A stretch of 64,000 nt of DNA from Pisolithus tinctorius (lineage: Eukaryota; Basidiomycota; Agaricomycetes; Boletales; Pisolithaceae), in assembly GCA_024663395.1 (NCBI GenBank), contig JANFAH010000021.1:310001-374000 (forward strand), read 5' to 3'. Of this stretch, positions 9,407-20,289 are shown in pieces (position 1 is the first letter of the stretch; each line of letters opens with the position of its first letter). Below the pieces are notes generated by a model. That model worked only from the letters and a program-made list of their open reading frames with translations, had not been told where the DNA came from and did no database searches. Position numbers and translations under genes: made by a program.

Positions 9407-12357
9407 ATGCCCAGGTCATAGACATGATTAAAGATCGCATCAAGTCCGGCATGTATGAACCTTCTACAGCGGCTTACCACTCCCGCTGGTTCTGTGTAGT
9501 AAAGAAAGACAGAAAGTCTCTTCGCCTTGTGCATGACTTACAGCCCCTGAATGCAGTGACCATCCGTGATGCGTCCATTCCGCCCTTCGTAGAACATCTT
9601 GCAGAATCCTTTGCTGGATATGCGGTGTATGCGATGATGGACCTCTACTCCAGGTATGACCAGCGCACACTCCACGTCGATTCCCGCGACCTCACCACCT
9701 TCGGCACCCCCCTTGGACCACATCGGCTTACTACTCTGCCGCAAGGTCATGCGAATGCGGTACAGGTATACCAAGGAGATACTGCATTTGTTCTCCAGGA
9801 AGAGATCCCGCATCATACCTTGCCCTTCATAGATGACGTCCCCATAAAATCCGAGACCACCTGCTATCAGCGCGCAGACGGCTCCTATGAGACTATCCCG
9901 GAGAATCCGGGGATTCGGAAATTTATCTGGAATCACTGTATAGTTGTTAACCGTATCCTTCAGCATTTGCAGAACGTCGGAGCCACCGTCTCGGCAAAGA
10001 AGTTCGTGCTAGCCGCTCTGTCCACTGTGATTGTTGGCCACAAGTGCACCTTTGAAGGTCGCATTCCTGAAGAAAGCAAAGTGCAGAAGATCCGCGACTG
10101 GCCCGAGTGCCGCAACCTGACACAGGTCCGCGGTTTCCTCGGTGTCTGCGGAGTGCTACACATCTTCATCAAAGATTTCGCCAAGATTGCGCGGCCACTA
10201 GTCGCGCTCACGCGGAAAGACGTACCATTCACATGGGACGAACCACAACGCGCTGCCATGCAACGACTCAAGGACGAAATTGTAAAGACCCCCGCACTCC
10301 GAAGGATTGACTATGAGTGCGGTCGCGAAGTAATTTTAGCAGTTGACACATCGGTCATCGCAGTTGGCTACATCCTCTACCAGCTCGGCGAAGACGGCAG
10401 ATGGTACCTGAGTCACTTCGGATCCATCACCCTCAACGAAGTGGAAAGCTGCTACTCTCAGGCTAAGCTTGAGTTGTATGGTCTCTTCCGCACATTGCGT
10501 GCGGTACGCGTATACATCTTCGGTCTCACTAACTTCACTGTGGAGGTAGATGCGAAGTATATTAAGGGCATGATAAATAACCCAGATCTGCAGCCTAACG
10601 CAACGATCAATCGCTGGATCGCTGGTGTCCTCCTTTTCTCGTTCAAACTTGTCCACATTCCCGCAGACAGGCATGCCAGCCCTGATGGCTTATCCCGCCG
10701 TCTGTGGTCGGAGCTCGACCCGCCTGAGGACGACGACCATGAGGATTGGCTAGACCGTTTCTACTCTTTCTCTACACAGGTCGTCAATGACCGCCCGCCT
10801 CTTATGTCACATTCCAGTCAAGATCACCACTCCCTACTGCCACCCGCTTACCATCGGGCGAGCCTCCCGCCGCCTGCATCCTTCTATCTCGCATTCTCTG
10901 CGACTGCTGATGCTAATAACCCTTCCGATACCTCAGATGAACCTGCTATTCCGCGGTCCGCGAAAGCTCGGGCACGCGAAGCAAAGATAGAAATGATCCG
11001 CGCATTCCTCGTGACCCGCGAGCGACCACCTGACCTTACTGATGCGCAGTACTCATCTTTCTTCAACTCGGCTAGCCGCTTCTTCCTCCTAGATGGAAAT
11101 CTATGGCGTAGAGAACCGCACGGACGGCACCAGCTAGTCGTTGACGAATCCAAGCGGTATTGTCTCATCAAAGAAGCGCATGACGACCTCGGACACAAGG
11201 GAGTCTTCACGGTCCGCACGTGCCTTCTCCTTCGCTTCTGGTGGCCTCTTCTTGTCGAGGATGTGAAGTGGTATGTCCACACTTGTCATGAATGCCAGAT
11301 CCGCCAGACGCAGAAGCTTCATATTCCCCCCACTGTGCCCATGATAGGGGGCCTGTTTCATAAAGCTCACATTGACACGATGCTGATGCCCAAAGCCGGC
11401 GGCTACCGCTACATAGTACAGGCTCGTTGCGCGCTCACCTCATATCCCAAATGGCACATGTTGCGCGCGGAAAATAGTACTGCGCTTGCGTCCTTCATCT
11501 TCAAGGATATCCTATGCCACTGGGGTCCACTCACCGAGATTGTCACCAACAACGGTCCCGTGTTCGTCCAAGCTTTAGATGCCCTAGCCGCGCAATATCA
11601 TATCCGTCACATCCGTATCTCTCCTTACAACTCTCAGGCTAATGGCATTGTAGAGTGCTGCCACTATGATGTTCGTGAGGCTATCATGAAGAGCTGCGAG
11701 AACGATGATCGCCGCTGGCACACCGTTGCGCACTCCGTCTTCTGGGCCGAGCGGGTCACCATTCTGAAATCCACGGGTCTGTCCCCTTATTTCATGGTAC
11801 ATGGTGTCGAACCGCTGTTCCCATTTGACCTCGTTGAAGCTACCTTCCTCTTACCCCTATCCCATGATGACGCGACACCGCTGACTACCACAGAACTGAT
11901 AGCTTGGTGAGCGCACCAGTTACAGAAGCGTCAGGATGACTTAGACCAGGTCCGCGGCAACGTCCTCCGCGCACGCTTCCAGTCTATCCAGCAGTTCGAA
12001 ACCGCCTTTCAGCATCGCATTAAAGACCATAACTTCGCTCCCGGCGCCCTCGTGCTTGTCCGCAACTCCCGCATAGAGAAGGAACTGAACCGGAAGACGA
12101 AGCCGCGGTACACTGGTCCCATGGTTGTCCTTCGTTGGACCACTGGGGGTTCGTACCTGCTGGCTGAGTTGGATGGCTCCATCTCCAAACTCCGCTTTGC
12201 TGCATTCCGCTTACTTCCCTACCACCCGTGGTCTCAGACCCATGCAACCATAACTCGCATTACTGGGTTAGATGATGAAGAGCTAGACCGCCTTCTTGAG
12301 GAAGCTGAGGATGACCCCTCTGATGATGATGTGGAGGCTTTCTCCGTGGGCAGCTGA
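9407..12357 (+). pseudogene. pol: Element A pol, 3' part: RT, RNase H, integrase
   Basis: Continues in frame from 3545 once element B is removed. RT has Phe-Ile-Asp-Asp near 9822. RNase H begins near 10320 with Ala-Val-Asp-Thr. Integrase has an HHCC finger (about 11177-11310) and a D,D-35-E core. The second core Asp is replaced by Asn (codon at 11548, AAC where family members have GAC), which should kill integration. A TGA at 11908-11910 splits the frame, and the same frame then runs on to TGA 12355-12357, giving a C-terminal GPY/F-like domain and an acidic tail. Both lesions are transitions expected from CpG deamination. No chromodomain is seen, unlike in element B. Confidence 0.87.
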
Positions 12358-12497
12358 CTATCCGTCCTTTCCAGTATCCACAGTTTGTCTATCGCACTAT
12401 TCCCCCGTACCCTCTTCTCCCACGATACCCATACCTCTTTCTGTGGCCTCGCCCGCCTCCCCGCGGCTTCTCCTACTACACTCGTTCCTTCTCCCAT

Positions 12498-12536
12498 GCT
12501 GACTGGGGACAGTCAGCGTTCAAAGTCCCCCGCAGG
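12498..12536 (+). repeat. 38-39 bp hairpin repeat, left copy, flanking the antisense gene
   Basis: Nearly identical to 14622-14659, with small differences, mostly at or next to CpG. Inside it GCTGAC pairs with GTCAGC, and alternatively GGGGAC pairs with GTCCCC. It lies 140 bases after the end of pol. Confidence 0.82.
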
Positions 12537-12610
12537 GGTGACCAGCATACCACTTGATTCACCCGATACACCCGATATCAGACATAGTTCGTTTCCCTTT
12601 ATCTGTTTTA

Positions 12611-12658
12611 CCCCGGGTTTCGTCCGGAGACCTCTATTCCACCCCGGGTTTCGTCCGG
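12611..12658 (+). repeat. 17-bp direct repeat pair CCCCGGGTTTCGTCCGG
   Basis: Exact copies at 12611-12627 and 12642-12658, in the 3' flank of the antisense gene. No function is known to me. They are CpG-rich in a region where CpG decays. Confidence 0.8.
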
Positions 12659-13243
12659 CGATTCTACTGATAGCTAGTCCTTCAAAAAACATAAAAACCG
12701 CTTACAAAAAGTCCAAAACCGTCCAGAAAAATAACAAAACACCGAATAAGTATATAGCCAAAACAACATCTCTCCTATCTCTCTTACTAGTCTTGCTGAT
12801 GCCATCCTCGGCTGCTCTATACCGCGGATACTCGCAACCACCCCGAGCATTTCTTCTTCGATCGCGCAGTCAGCGTGCGCCCCTTGATCTATTTTTCTTT
12901 CAATTCTCCTTCCGCTTCCTTACAATTAATACCCAAAGACCGTCACAGTTACCCGATAAACAGTCCCTTTGCTCTCTCAGCACCATTCTGTCACATCCTA
13001 CCATCAAGATCATTTCACAAGGACTTACCGTTGAGAGAAGTCGGAAGCCGCACGAAGAAGACAAGTCAGGCGGTACCCCACACATCATATCCTGCCGCGG
13101 CCGCACTATCCCGCGGAACATCTTCAAGCACTTCGAGTTGTCCGCAACTTCGCACAGAGGCAAGAAAAGTGGTATATTCAGCGCGATGCGCGCTGACATG
13201 CGGGTTGGGCAATGCAACGAGTCTAAACTAACTACAGACGTTT

Positions 13244-14348
13244 CTACTCCACCCCAATTTTCTCCAGTGCTTCGGCGAGCTGATCGACGCGCACCTGCAG
13301 GCGAAGGTATGCGGCCTGTGACTCCGCAGCCTCGGCACACAGCAGCCTCAGCGACTGCGACAGGTCAGCCGCGACCTTGGTGTCGAGCCGACTACGCACT
13401 GGTGCCTTCCCCTTCGCGCGCGTGTGGCTCTCGACCACTTCCACCTTGTTGTCGTCGTCAATGGCCCTCTTGGAAGGGCCGGCCTTCGTGGACCTCGAAG
13501 CCTGGGCTGCAAACCGTTAACTTCGCACCTTCCGAGATGGGGTCATTACTTACTGACCGATGTGCTGGCCTGCGCTCTCTTTCCCGCGGCCTTCGTCGAC
13601 TTCTCGCACCTTTGCTTCATCCGCGTGCAGCCATTGCACGTGTGGCCGACAGGACCTGTGCATGCAGCATTCCTGACCAGGCAGCGCGCGCAGGGCACCT
13701 TGTGGAGAATAGAACCAGACGGGACGACGATCTTCGGCTCGTCCTCGACCTCGCTCTCAACGACCATCTGCCGCGATCGCTTGGGACTCCAGTGTCAGCT
13801 GCTACCGCATCATACAAACCGCGCACTCACCTTTCGAACTGGCCGGGCTACAACCTTGACATGCGACATTTTCTCTGTCACTGCCAGCACCGCGACACTC
13901 GCATCTTGCTCGCCGACAGCCTGCACAGTCTCCTCGCCCATCCGCACGTCTTCGTTGGCCTTTCCGCGCACAATCTCCTCGGCCACCCACCTCTCGTAGG
14001 CCTCATCAGCCTCTGCGATGGCGGGTCCATCCGCTGCGTCTATCTTGGTGTCGATGCCCAGTTCTTGCCCACGCTCGACGATGGGGTACACCTCCCCCTA
14101 GAGGACGGTCAATGCCGCGGGTCTCAGACGGCTAGCCCACTCACTGTTCTCTCCTCCCATCGGCGCATCCACGTAACCTTCTCCTCCCACAGCTCCTCCT
14201 TGTCATCCGGGAGGCACCTCGCCTCAGCGACCAGAGCCGCGGAGGCAACGACGAACCTTGCCTTTAAAGTGGTCTTCTCCGCTTCGATCGGGTCGGGGGT
14301 AGCCGCACGTACGAGCTGGGACAGGCGAGGGGCATGGTTAGCAGACAT
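13244..14348 (-). CDS. Antisense gene in element A: 319-residue protein with a Zn2Cys6-spaced cysteine cluster
   Basis: The four exons 14348-14145, 14097-13831, 13779-13554 and 13506-13244 join with every phase closing. The introns are 47, 51 and 47 bp, and each has a GTGAGT or GTAAGT donor, a branch-like motif and an AG acceptor. The N-terminus (Met-Ser-Ala-Asn-His) is helical and Trp-rich. Residues 187-215 contain six Cys spaced C-x2-C-x6-C-x7-C-x2-C-x6-C, the spacing of fungal Zn2Cys6 DNA-binding clusters. The C-terminus (about 284-319) is a likely coiled coil. A Zn2Cys6 regulator usually has its cluster near the N-terminus, so DNA binding is an inference. Being antisense, its introns survive when the element is copied through sense RNA. 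It lies between the two 38-39 bp repeats, with a TATA box about 80 bases upstream. It has no stop despite sitting in a dead element. Confidence 0.72.
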
Positions 14349-14424
14349 GACTAGAGTGATAGAGAAGGCGATTGATGAGGGGGAAAGAATCAAATCGATG
14401 CGAAGGTTTGAGCCGTGCACTAAC

Positions 14425-14436
14425 AAATATATACTT
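14425..14436 (-). promoter_or_regulatory. TATA box of the antisense gene
   Basis: On the minus strand this reads AGTATATATTTG, about 80 bases before the ATG at 14348. That fits a start of transcription about 30 bases downstream and a 50-base leader. Confidence 0.55.
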
Positions 14437-14621
14437 AGCGGCCATGAGGCGCTTATGTCATCGGTCCGGATGCCTATACACGGTATTCAACGGCCTTCTC
14501 GCATCCCTCGGCTCTATGCTTGCTTCGCTTCCACGCGGAATCATCCAGTGTTCTCGAACCCTCGGCACCACACCGTTGCCATCACCACGTGGCAAGCTAT
14601 TTATGTCCTCCGTGCCACGTG

Positions 14622-14659
14622 GCTGACCGGGGACAGTCAGCATCTAAGTCCCCCGCAGG
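14622..14659 (+). repeat. 38-39 bp hairpin repeat, right copy, abutting the 3' LTR
   Basis: Second copy of 12498-12536. It ends at the first base of the LTR, the place normally held by the polypurine tract. Confidence 0.82.
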
Positions 14660-15313
14660 TGTGAGGAATCCGCATTCCCTGGACGCATAAGCCCCTATCA
14701 TTAACCGTTCCATGACTACTGTTACGTCCGCTCCCATCTCACGTTCACCATTGTTCACGCGCTACCTTCCCGCGCCCTTGCTCCCTCTCGTGCAATGCTA
14801 TACCCACGGCCGCTGTGCACTGGTTGTTGTTTTTCCTCGGACTCTTTCTCTTATCACGGTCTCTATTCCTTTAGTGCTTGTAGTATACCCTCGGCCTCTG
14901 TTCGGCCTGTCTTATTTGCAGGCGCTGTTGCGTGGCTTTCCTTTACTGTACCCTGTCTTACTTAGGTTCCGGGTTTGCCCGGACTATAAAACCCTGTACT
15001 TAGGTACAGAATGATACCTTTTGGCACTCGGAAGGTCACCACGAGTTTCTTTTCCACTTTGTCTACACCGCACATCTCGCATTCCGCCGCGCACGAACTA
15101 TGTATACCACTCGCACCACTTGCATCGCCAGTACTACTCCGCAGACCACGCTGCGCACGTCACGAAACACTACTGCTACAAAGCGCTGGGTCTCTCCTTC
15201 TAGTCCCGACAGTCCAGAATCCCTTGGGACGAACAATTCGTTCCCTTCATTTTTTATTGTTGTTATCTAAGCCATCTAGCTCGTGTTATACAGCTACTTG
15301 GACTTTTCCTACA
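14660..15313 (+). repeat. 3' LTR of element A (654 bp)
   Basis: Starts TGTGAGGAATC and ends TTCCTACA. A TATAAAA box lies near 14985, followed by the palindrome CTGTACTTAGGTACAG at 14994-15009. A CpG-stripped relative lies at 20514-21187. The next five bases, GCGCG (15314-15318), should be the right copy of A's target duplication in element D. Confidence 0.92.
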
Positions 15314-16907
15314 GCGCGAAGGGCTTGGTGAAGTCGGGGATAGTGAGGACCGGAGAAGAGCATAACAAAGATTTTAGCCTTTCAAAAGCTGCTGCTCTCT
15401 CGGGCATCCACTGGTAGGGGACTCCCTTTTTGGTAAGATCATGAAGAGGGCATGCGACACTTGAGAAGGAAGGGATGAATTTCTGGTAGAAGTTACAGAA
15501 ACCGAGGAACTGACGAAGTCCAGTAAGGTTTTCCGGCGCTTCCCACATGGATATGGCATCGGTTTTGGTGGGTGAGGTTTCCATTCTTCCTTTCCTGATA
15601 ATCATTCCTAAAAACTCCACTTCTTCGGCCTCGAAGCAACATTTGCTAATCTTGAGGCGTAGCTCTTTGTCTTCGCAAATTTGAAGGAACTCTTGAACTC
15701 GCACACGAAGTTCTTCCAGGGTCTTGGCATGGACAATGACATCATCCATGTACCCCACTTGCTTTCCGCGTTGTTTTTCAAAGGTTTTATCCATATAGCG
15801 CTGGAAAGAAGGTGGTGAGTTACATTGACCGAAGAACATTACCATCGGTTCAAACAGTCCCTGAGGAGTAATGAAGGCTCCTTTCCATTTGTCTCCTTCC
15901 TTTACACGAAGGTTAGTAAAACCCCACCGAATATCAAATTTAGCATAATACTTCGATTCAACGAGCTCGTCGAATAAAGCTTGAGCATTCAGCAAAGGGT
16001 GTGCGTCCTGGATGGTAAACGAATTGAGATACCGGTAGTCTTGGATAAGACGTTTCTTTCCGTCTTTCTTGGCGACGAAAAATACCGGAGCCGCCTGCGG
16101 TGAGGTCGAAGGTCAAATTTTTTTACATTTGAGATTTTCGTCAAGAAATTTGTCTAAGACCTTTAGTTCGTCTGGAGACATAGGATATACCGCTGCTTTC
16201 TTTGGCTTGAAGTCGTCCCTGAGTCGTATTTCATGATCTAGACCAGGGCGATGCTTGGGTAGCGGAATATCGTCTTTGGCGAATACTTTCGCAAATTTCT
16301 TGTATCTTTCTGGTAACCTGACCTCTTCTTTAGACACAGCTAGAGCAGCTTCCAGTTCTGTGGACAGAGTAGTTTTATTAATTACCACCAGTTCCTCCGG
16401 TGTGACAACCTCTTTTACGGAGGGTTTTTCTTTTCCTGGGTATTCAAAACCATCATCCCAGCATGTTATTTTACCGGTTTCCCAGTTCATGCGAGGCTTG
16501 TATTCTTTGAGGAAAGGCATTCCAAGAAGGACGTGTTCCTTTCCGACGAGCGGTCTGACGTAGCATTTGATGCGAACCATTTGTTCCTTGATTTCCATCT
16601 TGATGGTACACTTCTGAGTAACCCATTCTTGATCTTTTCCGGTAAACAACGTAGTCTTGAACTTTTGTTCGACATGATACATTGGTATTTGTAGTTTCCG
16701 GACCATCGCTTCGGAGATAAGCGACACTTCTGCGCCTGAGTCGATACAGGCCCAAATTCCGGCCTTGAAGTCGGGTAAAATGACCAATCCGAGTGGCGAA
16801 CGGATATGCATATTCAATTTGTCATCTATAGGAGTACATTTAGCCAACAAAATAGAAACCGGACTGACTGATGCAGGAGAAGTTTCAGCAGTCCTCCTTA
16901 AAAACCC
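15314..16907 (-). pseudogene. pol: Element D pol (protease and reverse transcriptase), 3' part missing
   Basis: The frame runs from the frameshift site at 16907 down to 15314 with a single TGA at 16110-16112. The protease Asp-Ser-Gly lies near 16735 and a Leu-Leu-Gly-Met strand near 16520. The RT region has Asp-Tyr-Arg-Tyr-Leu, a Lys-Phe-Asp-Ile palm strand, and Tyr-Met-Asp-Asp as the active site near 15750. RNase H, integrase and anything beyond are absent because element A has cut the gene. The TGA sits in the normally Arg position of the conserved Ile-Arg-Pro-Ser motif, so it is a CGA-to-TGA change. Confidence 0.88.
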
Positions 16908-18316
16908 AACAACTTCTTTTCGTCATCGTTAGCTTCCCTGTTTCCTACATAGGCGGTCTTGGTACCGTCCTCGGAAACCACGATACGAGCGTTTGAAAGT
17001 TGCTTGGCTTTACAGTCACTCTTGTAGTGACCTTTCTTGTTACAGTTAAAACAGGTGACGTCAGTGGCTGATCACCGGACGTTCTTCTTTCATTTATCGA
17101 CATCCATCACATCGGGGTCTCAGGCGGAGTTTCTGAACTGAATGAACTTCCTTTCGTACCGAGGTTCCTTCCCTTCTAGGATGTGCTTTGTAGTGATTGC
17201 AGTTCGGGCTTCTCCCACAACCTTGATCCATTCTACCACCGTAGAGGGCGCGCGACCAGAGTTAAGGATCCAGTTACGGTACTCCTTATTGAGGCCTTTT
17301 CCAAAGAAAATCCCTGCTTCATGTGACTCCTCCTTCAACTGGGCTTTGTTGACGAGACCAGTGAATTTGGCGATATAGGCTTCAAGTTCGCAATTTCCTT
17401 GTTTGATGCTTGAAAGACGAAGGATGGCCAAAGCGGTTTGGTCGCCAGACTCGAATGTAGCTTTAAGACGGCCGACGAAGGTTTTAAAATCATCGGTGTA
17501 GTAGATCTGTCCGTCCAAGAGTTTGTTTTCGTTCTGGTAGTTTTCGGCGAAGGATACCACGGCTCCCTTTGTCATATATGTGAGCGCGAACGAGATTTTG
17601 AGAGCTTCGGTCATGTAAACATGTCGGTTAAGGTTAAGATAACCTTCTACTTGGGTAAGCCAGGTCTGAAGACCGTTGTGGCTACCATCATATTCTCCTG
17701 GGCGTCCAACATTGAACTCCCTTCCACCATTAGGCGGATGTGTGTAGGCATCGTCATCGTCGTCATACCAGGATTTCCCCTTACTGCCACCACCAACGTG
17801 TGGCTCTGGGAGTACGTCCTTTCTGAAACAACGTGCGTACCAATTTCGGAGTGCGCTTTCGGTAGGCGCACCAGACAGGAACAGGTCAGAATTACCTGTA
17901 GAACCAGAGATCATCCTGCAGGCTTCTTCCATCATATGGATCCGCTGATCTTCTACTTGCTGACGCACTTCTTCTTCGGTGTATAATTTCAGCGGCATTT
18001 CCGGAGGAGGCTCTCCATGCCCTTGCGTCATAGACATTACATTAACTTGCACTGCTTCCTGTTCTTCTTTGAGGACTGATCCGAAAGAAGTCTCGGACTT
18101 CTGATCGTCTTCTTCTCCTGAACTAGTGGCGACTTCCAACTCCCTGTAACAGGACAAAAAGGATAGACGAGGGTTTGAAGCAGTGGCTGACGGTCCCAAC
18201 CTTCCAAGAGGGATAGGAGGTAATGGAGGGTTCCTTCCTAGACTGAGTGGGTTAGAGCGAGGAGGGATCGGAGGCTTACGCTTCGACAGGTTAGACACTT
18301 TAACGGATAGTGACAA
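16898..18316 (-). pseudogene. gag: Element D gag with CCHC zinc knuckle
   Basis: The ATG at 18316 opens a frame that runs as one protein to TGA 17120-17122. It continues past two more TGA codons to a zinc knuckle (C-x2-C-x4-H-x4-C, near 17010-17050) and a final TAA at 16898-16900. All three TGA codons lie where CGA would be expected. The N-terminus is Pro/Arg-rich. A Trp-containing capsid domain occupies about residues 190-390. The gag stop follows directly on a GGGTTTT heptamer, so pol would be reached by -1 frameshifting. Confidence 0.85.
16901..16907 (-). promoter_or_regulatory. Candidate -1 frameshift heptamer GGGTTTT, gag to pol (element D)
   Basis: On the minus strand the gag codons are GGT TTT TAA preceded by G. 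Slipping back one base continues without a stop into the protease of pol. Sequence and position relative to the stop codon match the protease/RT site of element A. Confidence 0.65.
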
Positions 18317-18636
18317 TGGAGACTGAGGGAGGATTTATATCCCGAAGGAAACCTGTCAGTTAGATAGAAAGGGGAGAAAGATTCCGGACTCTAGGGAGGC
18401 GATGTATTAATCCCCTAAGGGCTGCCTGTAGAGTGTTAAGCCGGAGAAAGAGATAGGAGTGTAACTTGGTTTGTTGAAGTTCAGTAACCGAGGGACGAAT
18501 TTGACTTTGTGCGAAGAGGTTGAATGAGTCCTGAAAGCTGCGTAGAGTTTTTCAATTTTGTTATGCTCGCGACGAGTGACTTCGTCAAATGGACTAGGCA
18601 TGAATGTCACGAGGAGGATCTATGGGCCAAACTTAT

Positions 18637-19254
18637 TGTAACCCCTATGGTCCAGCTTGTTATTAACGAGTTCTGACAGAGGTTCATCCTACTGGCAAGT
18701 TCTCTTGAGATCGCGTCGGAGGAGGAATGAGGAACAAGTTAAAGATGATAGCTAGATTGCAAGAAATCGAAAAACTGGGGATACAGGGTACGGTACGTCT
18801 ACTTAAATACCCCTATGGGGTTTGTACCGTATCAACATCCACAGTTAGTTGTAAACAAGTAAACGGTGAAATAGAAATGAGTCAGATGCTGCGGGAACAG
18901 CCAAACCAGCTGCGGATGCAGTCTGCAGCGAGGGGCATCAGCACTGACTATAAGGAAAGCAACATATGGTCAATATAAGCGAGTCAGAAAGACGAGCAGG
19001 TCAAGAAGTAAACATAAACGAAATACACGTCCATCAGCTGCGGGCGCAGCTACGAGTCAGAGTGACAACGATGTCCGCAGCATCAGTTGGTATTGGAAAT
19101 ACCACCACCGCTGGTGATCCAAAGGCTCTGCATGCCAACAGACTGAGGATGACCACGGCAAGGACAAATGATGTGACAAGGCACGTGACACACGTGACTT
19201 GGCGGTTTAGGGGAAAAGGGCGAAAAAGGAAACATGTATAGCGAGAGCGTAACA
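18637..19254 (-). repeat. 5' LTR of element D (618 bp)
   Basis: Minus-strand reading begins TGTTACGCTC and ends GGGGTTACA. A TATTTAAG promoter box (minus strand, near 18800) lies beside a hairpin: ACCCC/GGGGT inside an outer TACGGTAC/GTACCGTA pair (18789-18833). The junction just inside the LTR (AGTTTGGCCCATAG on the minus strand) is shared with the decayed relative at 28671. Confidence 0.82.
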
Positions 19255-19528
19255 TCAAGGAGAGAAGTGATGGGGATGGACAGATTATCAGAGTCAGTCA
19301 GTGAGACATTGCAACCAACAGAGCTGCCCAGGGTAATGGTAATGGTTGGGATGATCACCTTCAGAATGTTGGCAGCCTCCTTGTGAGAGTCCCAAATATT
19401 GCATGAAGTATGTTCATGTGCAGAACCAGGAATGACAGTATGATGAGTAGAGTCAGGAATAATTGGGGGGGGGGGAGCAGCTGCACAGTCTGAATGGACT
19501 CCTTATGAGCATCCAGTGGAACATCAGA

Positions 19529-20289
19529 TCAAGTACCTCTCCACACAGAAGCATCCTCCAATGAAATATACATTGGTGAAGAAGGAATGCAATAGTGGGT
19601 CTTGCTACCAGCCACAGGAGCCAATGAGCCTTTGAACCTTATGGTCATGCTCCATTCAGATGCATGGCCCTTGCTACACAAAGGTGAGGCATTCCTTTTC
19701 TGCTTCAGATCACCCACTTCATGGCCCTTGACTTTATGCTTACATGACAGTGGTTCTTGTGCATAGTCAGAGTCACTGTCCTCAATGCCATTCCCTTTGA
19801 CCTCACCATCATCTATATCCATCTCACTGTCCTGGACACCTCAGGATTGTTGATTGGGCAGGTAGTGATCACTGGGCAACTTGCTTTCAGAGATCAAGTT
19901 ATTGTCAGAGATGACAAGTTCAGAAGTTGTTGTGATTTTTGACTTGGAAGGTTATTGAGGATGCAATACACCCACAAACTGCATCCCAGAGGCAGTGGTG
20001 GAAGTACCAGGCTTGGTCACAGGAACCTCTTCAATGCTGTTGGAAGTGTCAATGGTGGCTGAGTTTTCCTCTTCAACATCACCTCTGGCAGGTGTGGCCC
20101 TCTTCAGCTTAGTCTTCTTGACATGTGTGGTGGATCAATTGAGGAGTCAAGCCAGTCTAAGATGATCAACTGCAAGACTACAGAAGATCTGCTTCCCCTT
20201 GGCAGTTTCAAGTCAAATGATGGCAGGGTGCTGATGATAACTGGACTCTTGGATGTGAGCAGATTTGCTATAGCTGCATTAGTACTCAT
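19529..20289 (-). pseudogene. Relic of an antisense gene upstream of the decayed A-type LTR
   Basis: Opposite-strand coding-like segments begin at an ATG at 20289, about 225 bases from the LTR at 20514. They continue, with stops, to 19529. The N-terminus is hydrophobic and helical, followed by Ser/Thr/Asp-rich and Lys-rich stretches. Its place relative to the LTR matches the antisense gene of element A, but I cannot align the two proteins, so common origin is unproven. All CpG has been lost. Confidence 0.35.

Larger units (their letters stand above)
1..15313 (+). mobile_element. Element A: Ty3/Gypsy LTR retrotransposon with an antisense gene, interrupted by element B
   Basis: The window opens inside the 5' LTR: positions 1-47 match the last 47 bases of the 3' LTR at 14660-15313. 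Gag, protease and pol follow on the plus strand. The 5861 bp made of element B plus one copy of its target duplication lie within pol. Removing them puts the two pol halves back in one reading frame. After pol come a 38-39 bp repeat, an opposite-strand spliced gene, a second copy of that repeat, and the 3' LTR. Bases just after the 5' LTR (from about 50) begin TGG, as in tRNA-type primer binding sites, but I could not assign a tRNA. The element is inactive as it stands: it is interrupted, pol has a TGA at 11908, and an integrase catalytic Asp is changed. It is itself inserted into element D, because the sequence right of 15313 is D's pol. Confidence 0.93.
15314..19254 (-). mobile_element. Element D: minus-strand Ty3/Gypsy retrotransposon, truncated by element A
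   Basis: Read right to left: LTR (19254-18637), leader, gag, pol with protease and RT. Pol stops abruptly at 15314, where A's LTR begins. The rest of pol and D's second LTR should lie left of the window. Four in-frame TGA codons interrupt it, each of which would be CGA before a C-to-T change. D's LTR end at 19254 is the exact edge of the CpG-poor region, so D inserted into already old repeat DNA. The bases after it, TCAAG (19255-19259), are the predicted target duplication. Confidence 0.9.

Noticed and set aside
12385..14664. A 759-residue open frame on the plus strand
   Set aside because: It lies opposite the spliced antisense gene, is rich in Ser/Arg/Pro/His without domains, and overlaps its introns. 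The minus-strand model has closing splice phases and a recognisable motif.
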